Below are positions 26,131 to 38,017 of a stretch of DNA of 64,000 nt, in pieces; the stretch's first letter is position 1; each line of letters starts with the position of its first letter. The DNA is from Solicoccozyma terricola (taxonomy: Eukaryota > Basidiomycota > Tremellomycetes > Filobasidiales > Piskurozymaceae): NCBI GenBank assembly GCA_001600875.1, contig BCLD01000018.1, forward strand, positions 396,084-460,083, read 5' to 3'. A program made the translations under genes and the position numbers. Under the pieces are notes generated by a model that was given only the letters and a program-made list of their open reading frames with translations, was not told the DNA's origin and searched no databases.

Positions 26131-26653
26131 GATCCGGTCGGCTGAAGGTGATTGGGTCGTCGGAAGAGTAAGAGGGAGGTTGACCGATTAACGACTGACG
26201 GACGTGATATGGTGGGATAGGAATGTAAAGAGGCCGTTGAACTTTGAAATGCAGGTTAGGGAGGATCGCGTTTGATGCTTTGTCTGTGATGAATGAGTGG
26301 AATTCAATGTTTCAGGCCAAAACGTGATTATATATTTCCCACGGATGCGCTTCGTTGGCGGTACTGGTAGACCTTACAGATAGGCCAGCTTTGATCGGGA
26401 ATGATGACTAGTGCTTTAGACCGGCCAAGATGAGGCTTCGTGGTTGTTCGAAGGTACCAGAATCCGACAGTCCAGAATCTGATGGGAAGATGTGGCTGTC
26501 CCTTTTGGTATACGTCGTATAGCATGTCAACCTCCACACCAGAACAAGCGGTTTCAGGACGTTTGATTGAATATATGACACACGCGTTGCCCCCGGTTTG
26601 GCTCCAGTTACTCACCCAACCATTCGTGTCAACTCTCACCATCAACACTTCAT
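26131..26653. other. Intergenic region upstream of paralogue A
   Basis: 523 nt between the paralogue A start codon and the stop of the small unknown gene. A 109-codon open frame (26657-26328, minus) overlaps the preceding stop as ATGA, but it has no splice or family support. I see no clear element. Confidence 0.4.
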
Positions 26654-27278
26654 TCATTTGAGGACTGTCTTTTCCCCAGCATAATCTGCGACAACCGTTC
26701 TGTTCACGAAATACCGGTAGGAACAGTCCACCATCTGGTCACCATCTGGTACTTGTGGTATTTGGATGTCATCTTGAATTTCAGTAACCTTGTCGAGTAA
26801 TCCTACAAATGACGCATCTGAGGATATATCGAGGTTATATCGATAGGAGCTGAGCCCACGACGTAATCAAACCATGAACACACTACGCACCTCCTTCAGA
26901 CCATGTGAACAACACCATCCCAGCATCTGATAGCCCATCCAACATCTTCCACTGTTCCATGATGGCACTATCACCATCATCCAATGGACGCGGTGAAAGG
27001 GTGAGCGGAGAAAACGTCGAAAACGGTGATGGTGGAACGGTTGATGGAGATGGAAGAGCAAAGGTAGACGGTGATTTGGAGTTGGGAACTGTTGAGCGAT
27101 AGGTGGTGAAAAGGGTGGAAGAGGTAGGGGACTGGATCTGGGATGAACTTGACATTCTCCGTCGTTTCACTCCAACCATTGATTCTCTTTGATGGGGAGC
27201 AGCGGTGGGTATGTGGATGGGAGCTAGTCCAGGAGACGGCTTGACCCGCTTGGTTGGTGGCTTGTCCTCGTCAGACAT
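26654..27278 (-). CDS. Small Ser/Pro-rich protein of unknown function
   Basis: Two-exon gene of about 180 residues between the two unknown paralogues. Exon 1 (27278 to about 26891) reads MSDEDKPPTKRVKPSPGLAPI, then VKRRRMSSSS and a long Ser/Pro/Thr-rich stretch, then SAIMEQWKMLDGLSDAGMVLF and TWSEGG. The intron starts GTGCGTAGT and ends TATCCTCAG. Exon 2 reads DASFVGLLDKVTEIQDDIQIP, then DGDQMVDCSYRYFVNRTVV and ADYAGEKTVLK before TGA at 26656-26654. The basic clusters PPTKRVKP and VKRRRM suggest a nuclear protein. The spliced frame and a CACGTG site 116 nt upstream (27394) support a real gene. No family recognised; the location between paralogues may hint at a shared role, but that is only position. 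Confidence 0.5.
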
Positions 27279-28945
27279 TGGTGGAAATGTCAACGGATAT
27301 GAGAGACAGTTGGTACTACCGCTGTTGATATCGAGACGTATGATACGATACATGTACGCGAGCCGAGGTTGTCACCAGAGTGGCAAAGAGTGTCACGTGA
27401 CCGTGGTTGTTCGTGGAATGCCACCAAAATTATAACCAACGCCCCGCTCCCTAGTTGCCCGACGAGAGAGCCAAGGACCCGCAGCGGGACTGGCGAGGCA
27501 CAGATGGGAAGTCGCAACCCGTCGACATACATACCTGTAGACACATCCATCTGGTGATGACCATTCAGTTGTTTCCCCGGAAACAACTGCGGGGCCCCAA
27601 AATGCGGGCGAAACAGGCCAAACCTTTGTTCTGTGGCGACCAGTGTGCCTGAGCCAGCGGGCGAAGAATGTGGATCCATCCATGCGTCGCCACCTAGGAC
27701 GCACCCAGTTATTGATAGATGGTGCGAGGTGGAAAGATTGTTGTGTGCATGCGTTCAGCAACCTTCGTCCAGGAATCATTGGTATGAAGCACGTCGGGGT
27801 GTTCCTACGGTGATGTATGTGATGTGGGGGACGGGGGACGGCCAAGCGCCAATACTTTTGAGTATATACCCTCTGCCGAGAAAGCACAGCATTCAGTGAA
27901 TGATATATGCAACTAAAGGATAGGATCGATCGCCATCTTGCGGACTAATTGTACTAGGATCTACTACGGCGCACAGGACATATCATCTAAGTCGGGAAAC
28001 GGTGCCACAATCAACGCTGCCTCTGTGGGTCGACCTTTTTGTGGTGGAGGGGGCATGTCAAGACGCGATCGTTGCCCAAGTGGACGCAACTAAGGCCCTG
28101 GCTCTGCTGCAGTCTAGAGGTAATGAATAGGCCGTGGAGACACCTATGAAGCAGCTTCTGACATGTAGGGACCAATAGCAGCTGCAACTTGGCTAGGACG
28201 TTGTCTCTCTTAGTATAAGTTATGGATATACTAAGTTATCATACTCAACACAAGTCTCTGGGACAAATCCGAGTACTCTCTTCGAATCTAATACCCCCTC
28301 CAGTTCCCCACTACCTCCTAGCGGATCCTAGTGGATCCTATGACCATCTATGAGGGTCTTGTGACCACCTATGGTCTCGAATATTCCATTAAATCGCTTG
28401 AACAGTTGAAATTTGATGATTCGTCATCATTCGTCATCTTTTCGTACGAAAGAACCATGTTCGAATTTGGGTCATGACAGAGCTGTAAACACCCGCAGCA
28501 ATGATTAGCCATTGCTAGTGTTGGTGTCAAGGGCGAGGAGACTCACTGGAGGACCCGGTTTCTCAGCGAAATGCCTGGACATGGTGCGTGATTCGGTGGC
28601 GTTGTGTTGACGTTCTGTTGATCAGAGTATGGGTCAGACTTGAACATCGCGCCGAAGGACTGGGGGGATGGATGGCTGTGGCGGTGCGGGCAACGTGAGA
28701 AACTATCGAATTCACCCGTATTCTGAAACTCAGGCAACCGTTTCACATGGGACTGGCTCCTACGTAGCTGCCTCTTTACCACCTCATCATACTACAACAA
28801 TCCTCAATCGGCACATCTGCTGGTTAACTCGGCGCCGCTCCAGATCTACCATCCGCTCTTCCCGTTTCAACTCGCTTCGATTTCAATCCGCTCTGCCACC
28901 GTAGGTGGCACGCAACAACTGCGTAGCTGCGGTTCAATATCAAAG
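27279..28945. other. Gene-poor interval between unknown gene and paralogue B
   Basis: 1.67 kb, AT-rich in its centre (about 27900-28500). It has a CACGTG E-box (27394-27399) near the unknown gene. Around 28317-28380 are short direct repeats (GGATCCTA repeated, then TGACCATCTATG / TGACCACCTATGG), and at about 28415-28440 repeated TCGTCAT. Several open frames (for example 27887-27393, minus) have no recognisable product. Confidence 0.4.
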
Positions 28946-31680
28946 ATGGTGACAGTCGAGCCCTTTTGGCACGAGAGCTTTGATGAGGTTGAGAGAAGTC
29001 GTATCTGGCTAGCGGCTCATGACACCTCTGTGGCTCTGTCCAAAAGGAAGAGGGATTACCAGGCGGTTCTGAATCGATCAAGAACGGTCAGTGATTCCAA
29101 CTCCAGGAAGCGGAAAATTTCAGCCAATATAAACCGGGTTGCTAGATTGGATGATGTCGATAAATGGCCAGCAATGAAGGTACTGGAGGATATCCATCGA
29201 GCTCGTCAATTTCCACCTGGAGATCCACGCTTCTTGCCAGCTCCGTTGACGAGATATAACTACAATCTAGCCGAGGTGAGTGACGCAAGGAACCCGATGT
29301 TCCATAACCTGTTCTGAATCTGTTACCGTGACACCGCAGAGAAAGCAAATCGTATTAAACGTCTTCGTCCCTGCCGTAATAGAAATCAACGGAGGCTGGG
29401 TTCCCAGACTGGCCTTTGAGATCGATCAGATCTGTGACCTGTGGATAAACCGAGAGCGTGCAGCTGGACGACTCGTTGCATTGCGATCGTGGAGTGTCGG
29501 CAGGTTCACCGTCATACAATCAGGAGGTGTTCGGAAAATACCGTCAGCACAACTTTGGCACGAGCGCTGGTGGCCATGCTGGGATCAGTTGTCAGACGAG
29601 GAGAAAGTCATACCTCAAAGCAGGTTGGATGCCAGACCGGATGTGCGAAGAAGTTGCTTACAAAGGGTGAGGGGCGGTGATTGGTATGCCCAACTGCTTT
29701 GACTGATGGATCGTCAATTCCAGCTCGTCAACCACTATCGCCTTCCACTCACTCCCCTGGATACCAGCATGTACCTCGTTGGTATTCACCAATCTATCAA
29801 CTCGATGCAATACATCTTTCCGAGCTCAGGTCCTCTTCTTGAAGACGTTTATGATTCAGGACTTGTGAGAAGCTCCCAGGTCCATCTTCTTTAGCTGCGG
29901 TTGGGCTAACTGATCTTGCAAACTCAGGCCGCCGCCACCGAGTCAGTTAAACAACTTGCCGCAATGGGTTTTTCATCAAAGATGATACATTCCATCGAAA
30001 TTTTGATCAACAACCGCTTCATCCACCATACTATCTTGGCAGAGCACAAGTCACAGGCATCAGGTCCCTCCCAGAAGAATCGAGACCTGCAGGCTGTAAG
30101 TTTGTTTTGTTGATAGGTATACTTTGTTCAAACGACTAATTCTTTAAACTACTGCAGGACAAGCTTTTGCAACTGCAACGTATTGTCAAAGACATTGCAT
30201 CTGGAGCTGACGACCGTGATCCAAGAATCATACGAGCAGTCAAAAGGCCTGCAGAAATTTGGACGGAATGGTTCGATAGGATGGCTGAGATTATGAGATG
30301 GGATGGATTGTTTCCAGAAGATTCCCTCGAAAAGATAGTCATTGCCAGGTTACGGAAGATTGGACTGGTCAAAGGGTGCCATGTAAGGTTCTATTTCTCT
30401 TTGTGTTCAGCACACATCATGCTCATGTCTCGGCTCGCTTCTCAGGTACCCTCTTGCCAGTTCAGTCGTGACGGCATGGAAATCACCAACGTCCAACCGT
30501 ACCTCTTTTTCCCATCTCCTGCTCGTATGGCTATGGTCAAGGAGAACCAGTGGGATCCTGTTGTCATGTGCGGTTTTCACGCATCGATGGAAGACTTCCT
30601 GATGTTGTGAGTATTTCTGTAAATATGCCTTCCACAAACAACTAACCTCCCTAAATTCCTTCAGAGGCAAAGGGCTGACCCCCGAGGCTACGTTTCTTCG
30701 CACCGAACCGATTCCGCCAACCCTTGCATATGCTCGAGGCTCGTCGATAGTGGATGCCATGACTACCTATGCGGCCGATTTGCTCCCAGCATCTGCTTGC
30801 CATGTACCAGGGTGCCGATTCAAGGGTATCCCTGGCTTGGGGTTTACACCTGATCCCTTTGGGACGTATCTCATGTGCTGCGATACATGCTCCAAACAAA
30901 GGAAGCGAATGGTTGAAGTCTACCACAAGTTTGCCAAGACCCTGGAAAGCAGATCGGCCGGTCGTGTGGTGAGTGTGAGGGTGGCAAAATGTGAGTTTGC
31001 AGCTGAATGAAGCAAATACACAGGTTTTGAGAAACCTGTCCGAACATGCGGAAAGCGTCACTTGCGCTGGTAAGCCGGGAGCGCCTTGCGCTATTCTCTG
31101 CATCGGGAATCAAAGTGCCCATGATAGAGTTATGAAGCAAGATGAAGGATACATGGGGTTTGTGAACATGGACGGTAGGTGACCGGTCTGTGGCGGCTCG
31201 TTACACCTGCCAAGCTCACTTAATTCCTCGTCAGGTCTGGCAATCTGTCAAAAGTGCTTTGTCGGGATGGGAGGAGAGGTGGGCGCTTCAAAGACCCCTT
31301 TGGGGCCTCGTACCGAAACATGGAGGGTGAGTCTGATTGTGCCCGCTTGCTGAAACGACCCTGACAATCGATGCCTTCACCAGCAATCATTAGCCCCGTT
31401 CTACGAGCTCTTCAATGCAGATGGTTCGATCAAACTTCCCGACACATTTGCTGTCACCTTCATCTTCCTAGTGCAACGATTCTGCTGTAAACTGCTCAGT
31501 CCTGACCAGGCTGGGAACCCCCGTGGACTCGGTACCGGGAGAACTCGTAGCATAATCTTACAAAACCTGGCTTACAATGCTCCTCCTGGGCTCAAGCATC
31601 TCAGAAGACAGGCAGTCATGAATCGTCTCGAGGCTGCGATCCATCAATCTTTTCAGCTCAACGTGGATGACGTCGAGTGA
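28946..31680 (+). CDS. Uncharacterised cysteine-cluster protein, paralogue B
   Basis: Intact paralogue of the gene at 23334-26130, roughly 720 residues over nine or ten exons. Seen: MVTVEPFWHESFDEVERSRI, WLAAHDTSVALSKRK, LDDVDKWPAMKVLEDI, INGGWVPRLAFEIDQICDLWI, HERWWPCWDQLS, LVNHYRLPLTPLDTSMYLVG, MGFSSKMIHSIEILINNRF, DPRIIRAVKRPAEIWTEWF, IVIARLRKIGLVKGCHVPSC, VQPYLFFPSPARMAMVKEN, DPVVMCGFHASMEDFLML, GLTPEATFLRTEPIPPTLAY. The Cys clusters are CHVPGC...CCDTC, CAGKPGAPCAILCIGNQSAHDR, AICQKCFVGMGG, followed by ETWR and GNPRGLGTGRTRS. Every block aligns with paralogue A at about half identity, including exon borders, so both appear under coding constraint. Third-position GC is lower than in neighbours and introns lack G/C runs. 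Function unknown; a nucleic-acid or protein-binding zinc protein is a guess. Confidence 0.78.
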
Positions 31681-32358
31681 TTGATACGCTATAATCACAC
31701 AAATAACGAGGGATACTGGGAATGAGGACGAGCGAGGCAAACGAGCTGCAACCGAAAAAAAAGCTGCAAGGCGGCAACCCCCAGGATACCGAACGATGCG
31801 AGCCAGTACCAACAAAGGCCACGACTGGATGAACGACAGCACGAATCGTGCATCGCTGGGAGCGAAGTTCGTAGCAAGCTGGGGAAATGACGCGTGGATG
31901 AATGTTTTAGAAATCCTGCCCTTTAATTTGTGACTGTTTCAGCTCTTTCTTTGTGATCTAGATGATCTTCCCGGCGTTTGCCACTCTATTCAATGTGTTT
32001 TTGCAGTTTCACACAGGAATGTTTGACGCTTCCCCATGAATCGGGAGCTGACAGTGGATTGAGCAGATACGCATAAACAGATGTGGCTTGCAGGATGCTC
32101 ATCCGCAAATGAAGTCGCCAAAAAGGAATCATCTCATATGGCAACCCAACCTTTTCAAACCTCCGTCTCCGCGTCCTCAACGAACTCGAGAACTATCTAC
32201 GCCTATCGGACTAGTAGCTTATGCGTTGTAACTTGAGCTACTGACATTACCACCCTTTCCGGTCCTGTGCGAGAAAAAAAAAAAAAAAAAAAAAAAAAAG
32301 CTCCGTCAGCTCCCATGCGTACGGCTGGTAACCTGACTCCCCACTCCGCGTCTATTAC
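31681..32358. other. Convergent intergenic region with A27 run
   Basis: 678 nt between the stop codons of paralogue B (+) and GND1 (-). It contains a 27-nt A run (about 32273-32299) and AT-rich flanks. No exon is convincing. Confidence 0.45.
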
Positions 32359-35300
32359 TCACCAGTTAGTGTGGATGTAGTCACCGACTTTGAACTGGTC
32401 GTTGGCGTACTCCTTCTTGACCTGCCAGGTGTGGGCACTGCATTGGTAGAAGGTAATGATCAGCGACCGTCGTGCCGCTGAGGCGACCGCTCCACTCACC
32501 CAAAGTAGTCCCTCTGGGCTTGAAGCAGATTTGCCGAACCGTTGGCGGTGCGGTAACCGTCCAACCAAGATAAGGCTGAGCCCAAGCATGGGATAGCGAT
32601 GCCGCTCAAAGTCGACTGCGCGTTGACGCGACGCCAGCCGGGCTGGCTCTTCTGCAGAGCGTTGCTGAAGAATTTATCAAAAACTAGAGATTCGAGGTTT
32701 TTGTCGGCCTTGTATGCCTAGAAGAGCCGGAGACACGGAAATGCAGTCAGCCAAAAGCACAACAACAACAGTCGGATATAGTCTACGCACGGTTGTGATG
32801 TCATTCAAGAACTTTGGGAGAGCGCTGGAAGTCAGCCTGGGGGTTCCTAACACCCGGGATTGCTTTGAAAACTCACGACAGACTTGATGATGCATCCTCC
32901 TCGCCAAATTTGAGCTATTTTTGAGTATAAGAGGTGATTCAGTATTTTCTTTCTTTTGGTAATATTGCAAACCTACCGCAGGCAGCAAGGTCAAGGTCCC
33001 ATTTGTACTCCTTCGCAGCCTCTCGCATGAGCATGAAGCCCTGTGTGATAATAATTCGTCAGAAAATAAATCACGTGACCCAGAAATAAAACGGCGGCGA
33101 CGAACCTGAGTGTACGATACGATCTTGGCACCGTAAACGGCCTGTTCAAGGTCACTGTGGTGCACGGTTTAGTCACCTAAGCAAGCACATGCAGGCATCA
33201 CTCACTCGATGAATTGCTGTTTGTCTCCCTTGAATGGGATCTGTTCCGGACCGGACAAAATCTTTGAAGCTCGCACTCGCTCGTCCTTGATGGCGGACAG
33301 GCAACGCGCGAAGACGGCCTCTCCAACCAAGGTGAGGGAGACCCCCATATCAAGGGCGTTAATCGCAGTCCATTTGCCAGTGCCCTTTTGTCCTGCCTGG
33401 TCCCCGATCTTCAATACGAGGTTGACGCCGTCGGTATCCTTGTAACGAAGCACGGCTGCAGTTATTTCAATGAGGTACGAGTCTAGGACGGAGCGGTTCC
33501 ACTGTAGCAGAGTGGGCGAGGAGGCGAGAAGGTTTGTAATCAGAACAATTATTAGAAGAGGAAAAAAAAAAAAAACCCCGAAAATTAAACAAAAAACAAC
33601 TCACCTTTTCGAAGATACCCGCGATTTCATCCTCCGAGAGTCCTAGAACAGTCTTGAGGATCGTATACGCTTCCGCAAGATTTTGCATGTCCCCTGCAGA
33701 GGATAAACAAACCAAGCACACAAGGAAAGGAAAAGGGAAAAAATAGGGGGAAAACCATGAACCCGCCGGTCAGCATGCCTCAAGGTGTCTGTAGTGGGGA
33801 AGCTTCTTCAACACCAACCGTACTCTATCCCATTACTATTATTAGCGATTAGGGAGGTTTAGAGAGCATACGGAGGTAGACAGAAGCGATGGGGGAGAAG
33901 AATAAGCCGGATTTTCGCGATTTTTCGCGATTTTTCGACGATTTTTCCCACTCACTGCACCATCTTGACGTAATGACCTGACCCGTTCTCTCCCAACCAC
34001 TCGCAGCACGGTTGCCCGTCGACCTGCGCCGATGTTTTCTCTGTAGGTTACGAGCATGGCGTGTGAGCGCGCTGAGCCCGCCGACGTCCTCTCGCCACCG
34101 ACCGACTCACGGAAGATGTCCTTCAAGTGTGGCCATGCGGCCTTGGATCCTCCTAGAAAAGAGCACCGCGTGAGCGTGAGAAACACGTCGTGACGCTATC
34201 AAACCTACCTGGCATCATGGAAGGACCCTGTCGAAGAAAAACTGGGCATCAGCTGCGAACCAACCGCGCCCACGCCACGACACCCACAAATCGCGCTCCC
34301 TCTTCACCACCTGAAACACCACACCCTACGAACAGCAAACCCTTGTCCTCGAGCTCCTTTGTCCTTCGGATGGAATCGGGGTAATGCGAGTTACCACCGT
34401 CGATGATGATATCACCCTTCTCCATGTGTGGTTCGAGCTGGGCGATGAAATCGTCTACCGCTTGACCGGCCTTGACGAGGAGTACGACTCGCTGTTGCGG
34501 CGGGGTGTTAGCGCGCGTGGGGTCGTCACGACGAGACCTCGAACTCACCCTCGGAGTCTTGAGTTTCTTGCAGAGCTCCTCGACGGAGTGAGCGCCTTGG
34601 ATTTGAGTGCCTGCGTGGGGGATGACGTCATCAACCGTATCACGTGACTGGTACTTCGGCGGCGACCCACCCTTGGCCTCATTCGCGAGGAAATGATCGA
34701 CCTTGGACGTAGTCCTGTTGTATGCGCAGACTTTGAAGCCCTGTGGGTGGAGGTGTTAGCGGGAATAGACGCCGTATCGATCGGGTACCACCCACCTTGT
34801 CGTTCATGTTGAGGATCAAGTTTTGACCCATGACGGCGAGGCCTGGGGGGGGGGGGGGTTAGCGTTCGATCAGACTGCAGGGAATGTGGACCGTAGGCCC
34901 GTCGTACGGTTCGCGCTGGTGTCGACGATCTACGGACCGAGGGTCAAGTCGCCCCGTGGTAAGGTCGCCCAGACCAACGGTCGAATCCTACCGCTGTCAA
35001 ACGCCGCTCGTTGGCAGACGGGGTAGGATACGTTTCGTCTCCATTCTCCCCTCGCATCGTGGACAACCGATGGGAACACCGCACTTCCTCCGGGAAACGC
35101 CCCAACGGGGGGAAACAAACGGTAGCAAACTCACCGATGAGACCAATATCACAGCTGTATGGAGGTCATCCAGGTAGCGCAGGCGTAGACAGAGTAGGTT
35201 GACGGAATGAAACGATGTAATCGACGTCAGCGTCCGTATTCGTGCACGGCGTACCAGACAATATCCAACCACAACCCAGATGGTTCATCGAAACATCGGC

Positions 35301-35715
35301 GAATTCCGGTTGGACGGGGCGGGGAAAGAAAAAAAACGAAAAAGTTCTCTTCTCAAACGACGACGTGGAGCTCTGGAGAGTACGAGGCGACTCTGCTATG
35401 CCAGCACGCACCCTGGCGACGACCTTGCATCGGGATGTTGCAGCGATCTACAGCCACATGTTCGTGGGATATCCCCCCTACGCACCGACGCAGCGTGGTG
35501 CGTTTGGCGTTTGGGATATGGCTTTGCAGGTCATCGGGTAGCTCGTGTACGGCTTTCGCTGATACCCTGCACCTCGGTCGCACCCTCCGCCCACCTGTAA
35601 CCGCTCTACCTATCCCTATGCTGCCGATGCAAGACGCCAGTCCCCTACTCCCTGCCCCGTCCTTCCAACCACACCCCGTTACCACCCCCACCAACACTCA
35701 CAGATCGGAAGACAT
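32359..35715 (-). CDS. GND1: 6-phosphogluconate dehydrogenase, decarboxylating
   Basis: Oxidative pentose phosphate enzyme giving ribulose-5-P, CO2 and NADPH. Seen after splicing: DIGLIGLAVMGQNLILNMND (NADP-binding GLAVMG), VCAYNRTTSKVDHFLANEAKG, VVLLVKAGQAVDDFI, IIIDGGNSHYPDSIRR, FVGCGVSGGEEGAR, GPSMMPGGSKAAWPHLKDIF, VKMVHNGIEYGD (catalytic Lys, His, Asn), GLSEDEIAGIFEK, KIGDQAGQKGTGKWTAINALD, GIAIPCLGSALSYLDGYRTANG, and C-terminal VKKEYANDQFKVGDYIHTNW with stop at 32359. The NGIEY segment is a 17-nt exon (33819-33835) and CDIGLIG a 20-nt exon (35135-35154). I propose a 14-nt first exon (35715-35702, MSSDL) joined across a 547-nt intron, because it gives MSSDLCDIGLIG in frame; this start is inferred and less certain than the rest. 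Confidence 0.9.
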
Positions 35716-36074
35716 GTTTCGAGATTGATTTTCGTTATGAAATCGAGGTTGTGGAAGGATGTGTGGGTACGCGAGTTGTTCGACGTATGAATGGGGGTTA
35801 TGGGATGTTGTGTTAAAAGATTGAGATTACGGGACGGACGGGGGGGCCAGCGCATCTAATTCGTCTTTTGGGGGGGATTGCCCGGATCCTGAACCCGCTG
35901 GCTGACGCAATTGGGAGATGGGATTCTCACGGTGGGAAGGTGGAGGGGGGGGGGCGGGGTGGCGGGTGTCGGCGTACCGGTCCGGGAAGGGAGGATGGAT
36001 AGGAGGGACGGCACGCCGGCATCCAGGGCACACACAACAATGACGTGTAGAATGTATCAATCAATCGCCACTAT
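35716..36074. other. Intergenic region upstream of GND1
   Basis: 359 nt between the proposed GND1 start and the stop of the TPR gene, both on the minus strand. G-runs occur (about 35839-35846 and 35870-35876). No further element recognised. Confidence 0.4.
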
Positions 36075-37280
36075 CTACTCCTCCTTCAACGCAGCCAACT
36101 TTGCAGATACCTGTATTCCACATAGCATCCGTAGATCAGTACCGTGTGACCCCCTCCCCCACCCCCCCCACCCCCCACACCCCACACCCACATTCAACAC
36201 ATTCTGCTCTGCTCTTTTCACCCCGTTAGCAACTGCCTTCTGATACAACTTCAACGCGGGTGCAAGGTTACCGGCTGTGGGTGGTTCGAGGCGAGGGGGA
36301 ATTAGCTGGCACCCTGGAAGGGTGGTCAACGACGTCACATACTCGATTCCAACACGGCAGCAAGGTTGAATGCGATCTGTAAACGGGTTGTCAGTCGGTG
36401 TATCATGCCTGCGACCATCCAACGCGCCCCGCCCCACCCACCTCTGGATCATTCGGTTCCAGTTCCAAAGCGGACCTGCAGAGTTTGCCGTGTGAGCCGG
36501 AATGTCCCCCCTACGTTCACACCCGAGCGCTACCCACTTCAAATGCCGAATCGCCAACGCCGCTTGTGGAGGTTGTGACAGGATATACGCTGATGCTATG
36601 TCTACGGGGAGGGGGGGATGCTACGTCAATTAGAGACCTGTACACGACGTCCCCACCCCCCGCGCCACATACTCGTATGAGCATCAGCGGATGGTTGCAA
36701 GTTGATGGCGTGATTCCAAGCATCGATAGCTGCTTCAGTGTTTTCTATAAAAATGTGGATGTGATCAGAACGATTGCTCTGCGCGGCGTAAAACGTGTCA
36801 AAACATCCCACGCACTGAGTTGATATTCTACCACCTAGACGGACGAGACGGATAATATACGAACCCATCAGCCGTCTTTCCATCGGATACGCCCCCCCCC
36901 CCCCCCCCCTCCTTCCCCCACCACCCCCACTCACACCTAAATTAAACCAACCCGCCGCACTACCATCCATCTTCAAACTCGTCTGATACTCTTTCTTAGC
37001 ACCTTCCAAGTCCCCATCCTCGAGTAGACGGGTACCAGATTCGAGATGTGCGTAGGCGGTGGCTGGTGACGGGTCGTTGGGTGATATTGACGGGGTAGAT
37101 GATGCGACTGTGGGTGCGGGGTGCGAGGGGGTTGAGTCGGACGAAATGAAGACGACGGACCCAATATCACCCACATCTGACCAACGTTCGGGATGCAACG
37201 ACCGGTATCCGACGTGCGACGATCCTGCGACCGACTGCCAACCGCGTAGACGTCGCTGCTATGGAGACAAACCTGTACAT
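36075..37280 (-). CDS. Mitochondrial TPR-repeat protein
   Basis: Small tetratricopeptide protein with a strong mitochondrial presequence; precise role unknown. Seen: first exon MYRFVSIAATSTRLAVGRRI, then VARRIPVVASRTLVR, many Arg and no acids, typical of matrix targeting. An intron follows (GTGGGTG...CACCCACAG) and then FASSTPS, giving a plausible processing site. TPR helices follow: ATAYAHLESGTRLLEDGDLE, GAKKEYQTSLKMDGSAAGWFN, NTEAAIDAWNHAINLQPSAD, RSALELEPNDPE, IAFNLAAVLES, NLAPALKLYQKAVANGVKRA, ending VSAKLAALKEE at 36075. Introns contain C/G runs (for example 36892-36909). A longer ORF starting at 37198 skips this intron and would lack the presequence; I prefer the spliced form. Divergent from the GTPBP1-type gene. 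Confidence 0.7.
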
Positions 37281-37567
37281 GCTGTGATAGATGGATACAC
37301 GGGTTGAAACACGAGTGGTGACCTAACTTTGATATATATTTCCAAAGTGTCGCACGTGAAACACCCCTCCGTGGGCCTCCACATCGATGGAACCGAACAC
37401 TCCCCTTGCCTTTTGGCCACTGTCAGCTCGTATCAGACTGCATCACCGAGTCATCTCGACGTTGATCGCCCACTTCACCACCACTCGGAGGACTCCAACG
37501 CACTGACTGAACGTTGATATTCCAGCCTCGCCCCACGTCCCCGAACGCGCACCGAATCCACCAACCC

Positions 37568-37614
<47 letters not shown>

Positions 37615-37623
37615 CCCCCCACG
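37281..37623. promoter_or_regulatory. Bidirectional promoter, TPR gene / GTPBP1 gene, with C43 run
   Basis: 343 nt between divergent ATGs. It includes a CACGTG E-box (37353-37358) and, on the GTPBP1 side, 43 C (37570-37612) ending 11 nt before the ATG. If transcribed, the C-run would sit in the 5' leader of the GTPBP1 mRNA. Confidence 0.5.
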
Positions 37624-37931
37624 ATGACCACCCTCCGCTCCTTCCAAGCGGAGATCGAGGAGTTTTCGCATTCCCAGCACCTCAAGCAGATCAGGGATGA
37701 CAAGGAAAAGGTCGCTGCACACGGGGTGGCTACACACACCCATCCCAAAACACCGCACCCCACACGTCCCACACGACCAAGCAAGAGCAAACAGGTGGAC
37801 ACAAATCAACCACAGCCGACCGCCGGCGAAGACGAACAGGACCAAGAGATACATAACAACCACGGCGAAGACGTCAAACCGTCGTTGGAGGTGAGTGCAT
37901 TTAACCTCCTCACGATGCGTTTCTCACCCCT

Positions 37932-38017
<86 letters not shown>

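Noticed and set aside
26328..26657. 109-codon minus-strand frame overlapping the preceding stop as ATGA
   Set aside because: Overlapping start/stop coupling is not expected for a nuclear fungal gene; no family motif and poor context.
27393..27887. 164-codon minus-strand frame
   Set aside because: No recognisable domain, overlaps another frame of similar quality, and lies in a gene-poor spacer.
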